Shown: positions 53,810 through 55,481 of the stretch, in pieces | How the letters are laid out: each line of letters starts with the position of its first letter | How positions within the stretch are numbered: the first letter of the stretch is position 1 | Source: Gammaproteobacteria bacterium | GTDB lineage: Bacteria > Pseudomonadota > Gammaproteobacteria > Poriferisulfidales > GCA-002705445 | Direction: 5' to 3' | Length of the DNA stretch: 55,481 bases | Assembly: GCA_018675635.1 (NCBI GenBank) | Contig: JABGXU010000008.1 | Coordinates: forward strand, 140,107 to 195,587 | Translations under genes and position numbers: made by a program | Notes under the pieces: generated by a model | Seen by the model: the letters and a program-made list of their open reading frames with translations, nothing else | Databases searched by the model: none | What the model was told of the DNA's origin: nothing

Positions 53810-55063
53810 ATGAAAATTATAAAAAAGAATGCATTTTATGCTCAATCTGGTGGTGTTACTTCTGTGATAAACGCTAGTGCTTGCGGTGTAATTCAGTCAG
53901 CAAGAAAAAACAAGAAATATATTAATAGATTATATGCTGGTCAAAATGGAATTTTAGGCGCTTTAAATCAAGAATTGATAGATACGTCTTATGAAAGCGA
54001 CGTAGAAATAAATAATTTGAAATATACTCCAGGTGGTATTTTTGGCTCGTGTAGATATAAATTAGAAGACTATAGAAAAAATGAATCTGACTATGATAAG
54101 TTGTTAAAAGTTTTTATGGCTCACAATATTGGTTATTTTTTTTATAATGGCGGCGGTGATTCACAGGATACTACAAGCAAAATTTCTAAATACTGCATTA
54201 AAAAAGGTTATGACATAAAATGCATAGGTATTCCTAAAACAGTTGATAATGATCTTCCATTAATTGATTGTTCTCCAGGTTTTGGGTCTGTAGGAAAATA
54301 CACTGCTATTTCTACTTTAGAAGCTGGGCTTGATGTAGCTTCAATGTGTGAGACCTCAACAAAAGTTTTTATTCTAGAAGTAATGGGAAGACATGCTGGA
54401 TGGATTGCCGCTTCATCTGCGCTTGCAAGTAGTTCAAGAAAAAAACCTCCACATATTATTTTATTTCCTGAAGTTGCATTTAATGAAAAATCATTTTTAA
54501 ATAATGTAAAACAAAATATAGAAAAATATGGTTATTGTGTAGTAGTAGCATCAGAAGGAACCAAGAATAAAAAAGGTAAATTTTTATCTGATAGTGGATC
54601 TGTTGATGCTTTTGGTCATGCGCAATTAGGTGGAGTAGCGCCATATCTTGCAGGATTAATTAAATCTAAAAATGGTTTTAAATGCCATTGGGCTGTTGCA
54701 GATTATTTACAAAGATCTGCAAGACATATAGCATCTAAAACAGATGTAGAACAAGCTTACAAGCTGGGATCTTATGCAGTCGATTTAGCTGTTTCTGGTA
54801 AGAACGGCGTTATGACAAGTATAAAAAGAATTTCTGACAAACCATATAAATGGAAGCTGATTACCGTTCCGCTTAATAAGGTTGCAAATGTAGAGAAAAA
54901 AATGCCAAAGAACTATATATCATCCGATGGATATCATATAACTAGTAGCTGTAGAAAATACTTAGAGCCTTTAATTCTTGGAGAAGATTATCCAAAGTAT
55001 AAAAAAGGTATTCCTTCCTATAGTATTTTTAAAAATAAAAAGGTTAAGAAGATTAAAATTTAA
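53810..55063 (+). CDS. pfp: Pyrophosphate-dependent phosphofructokinase
   Basis: Reversible phosphorylation of fructose 6-phosphate with PPi. The PFK fold shows AQSGGVTSVINASACG, YNGGGDSQDTTSK, GIPKTVDNDLPLIDCSPGFG and EVMGRHAGWIAASSAL. Lys in PKTVDND, in place of the PGTIDND Gly of ATP enzymes, marks the PPi-dependent type. The 417 residues fit this group. In autotrophs with a Calvin cycle the enzyme can also act on sedoheptulose 1,7-bisphosphate. cmoA begins 9 bp downstream. Confidence 0.93.
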   Translation: MKIIKKNAFYAQSGGVTSVINASACGVIQSARKNKKYINRLYAGQNGILGALNQELIDTSYESDVEINNLKYTPGGIFGSCRYKLEDYRKNESDYDKLLKVFMAHNIGYFFYNGGGDSQDTTSKISKYCIKKGYDIKCIGIPKTVDNDLPLIDCSPGFGSVGKYTAISTLEAGLDVASMCETSTKVFILEVMGRHAGWIAASSALASSSRKKPPHIILFPEVAFNEKSFLNNVKQNIEKYGYCVVVASEGTKNKKGKFLSDSGSVDAFGHAQLGGVAPYLAGLIKSKNGFKCHWAVADYLQRSARHIASKTDVEQAYKLGSYAVDLAVSGKNGVMTSIKRISDKPYKWKLITVPLNKVANVEKKMPKNYISSDGYHITSSCRKYLEPLILGEDYPKYKKGIPSYSIFKNKKVKKIKI

Positions 55064-55072
55064 GAGCTGTAT

Positions 55073-55481
55073 ATGAAAGACTCAAAGAAAGATAATTTAT
55101 ATAAAAAATCATTTCCAGAAAGTCATGAGTTTAAATTTGATGATAACGTATCAAATGTTTTTGAGGATATGGTGAATCGTTCTGTTCCGGGTTATGAATT
55201 TTTGATAAATAATATCGGAGTATTGTCGAAAAAGTTTTATCAACCAAACACAAATGTTTATGATTTAGGATCATCATTGTGTGCATGCTCAAAATCAATA
55301 CTAAATAAGGTTGAAAATTTTAATGGTAATATTTATGCAGTAGATTCCTCAGAATCTATGATAAATATTTGCAAAAAAAATATTAAAAGTAATAATATTA
55401 AATATGTTAATTCAGATATTTGTGATGTAGATATTATAAATTCATCAATTGTAATTTTAAATTTAACTTTGCAATTTGTTG
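55073..55481 (+). CDS. cmoA: Carboxy-S-adenosyl-L-methionine synthase, 3'-partial
   Basis: Makes carboxy-SAM for the tRNA wobble cmo5U modification. The first 136 codons are visible before the window ends. Characteristic parts: FKFDDNVSNVFEDMVNRSVPGY, written as FDDNVSNVFEDM and NRSVPGYEFLI, then YDLGSSLCACS (SAM motif I) and YAVDSSESMI. The ATG at 55073 gives the usual CmoA N-terminus. It follows pfp by 9 bp and is probably in the same operon. cmoB is outside the window. Confidence 0.92.
   Translation, partial: MKDSKKDNLYKKSFPESHEFKFDDNVSNVFEDMVNRSVPGYEFLINNIGVLSKKFYQPNTNVYDLGSSLCACSKSILNKVENFNGNIYAVDSSESMINICKKNIKSNNIKYVNSDICDVDIINSSIVILNLTLQFV

Overview
The window is a very AT-rich stretch from a gammaproteobacterium with a streamlined layout: genes abut or overlap by a few bases, and no gene-free stretch reaches 300 bp. 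The dissimilatory adenylylsulfate reductase operon (aprM-aprB-aprA), an AAA+ protein of the CbbQ type and a pyrophosphate-type phosphofructokinase point to a sulfur-oxidising autotroph of the SUP05 / Thioglobus / bivalve-symbiont group. This placement is inferred from gene content; no rRNA gene is present.

Layout. 1-13.2 kb is core metabolism and envelope: topA (5'-truncated by the window edge), tsaC, hemF, an orphan tungstate-type binding protein, a DUF4399 protein with dsbB, hemB-aroE, pyrE, xthA with an AmpG-like permease, an overlapping L,D-transpeptidase/M23 peptidase/peroxiredoxin run, a secreted nuclease and a YhhQ-type transporter. 13.2-16.5 kb holds a glycosyltransferase, a CAU-anticodon tRNA, a small membrane protein with zur behind an excellent Zur box, a small outer-membrane-like protein behind a Fur-box-like site, and two small membrane proteins. 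16.5-34.2 kb is housekeeping: rpoD, dnaG, gltB, dgt, aroB, aroK, mrcA, hemE, gltD, yqeY, rpsU, tsaD. Here the rpsU-dnaG-rpoD macromolecular-synthesis group is split by a block resembling the pseudomonad ponA-aroKB-gltBD-hemE neighbourhood.

34.2-40.7 kb is an accessory island. It has a double-cupin protein, a umuD with a 40-residue N-terminal extension, umuC, a Ref-type HNH nuclease, a type II restriction-modification pair whose methylase is M.DpnA-like, and a compact unit not recognised as a known system. That unit has two copies of a TTTACCC-N5-GGGTAAA repeat array, each upstream of a structured leader and a secreted protein gene. Between them lies a gene fusing a Cro-type HTH to the C-terminal lobe of a T4-type lysozyme without its catalytic residues, with an 18-bp perfect palindrome against its start codon.

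40.7-55.5 kb returns to core genes: a thioredoxin-fold protein, the apr operon with a small unknown gene and a YfcE-like phosphodiesterase, a cbbQ-like gene, an SlyD-like isomerase, chrA, two small conserved genes, rpiA, a pseudouridine synthase, tas, an FmdB-type zinc ribbon, DUF3429, rplM-rpsI, adk, pfp and the start of cmoA.

Taken together, apr oxidises sulfite to sulfate via APS for energy, Pfp and RpiA fit a Calvin-cycle carbon flow, GltBD supplies glutamate, and hemB/hemE/hemF make haem. The island supplies DNA-damage tolerance and defence-type functions.
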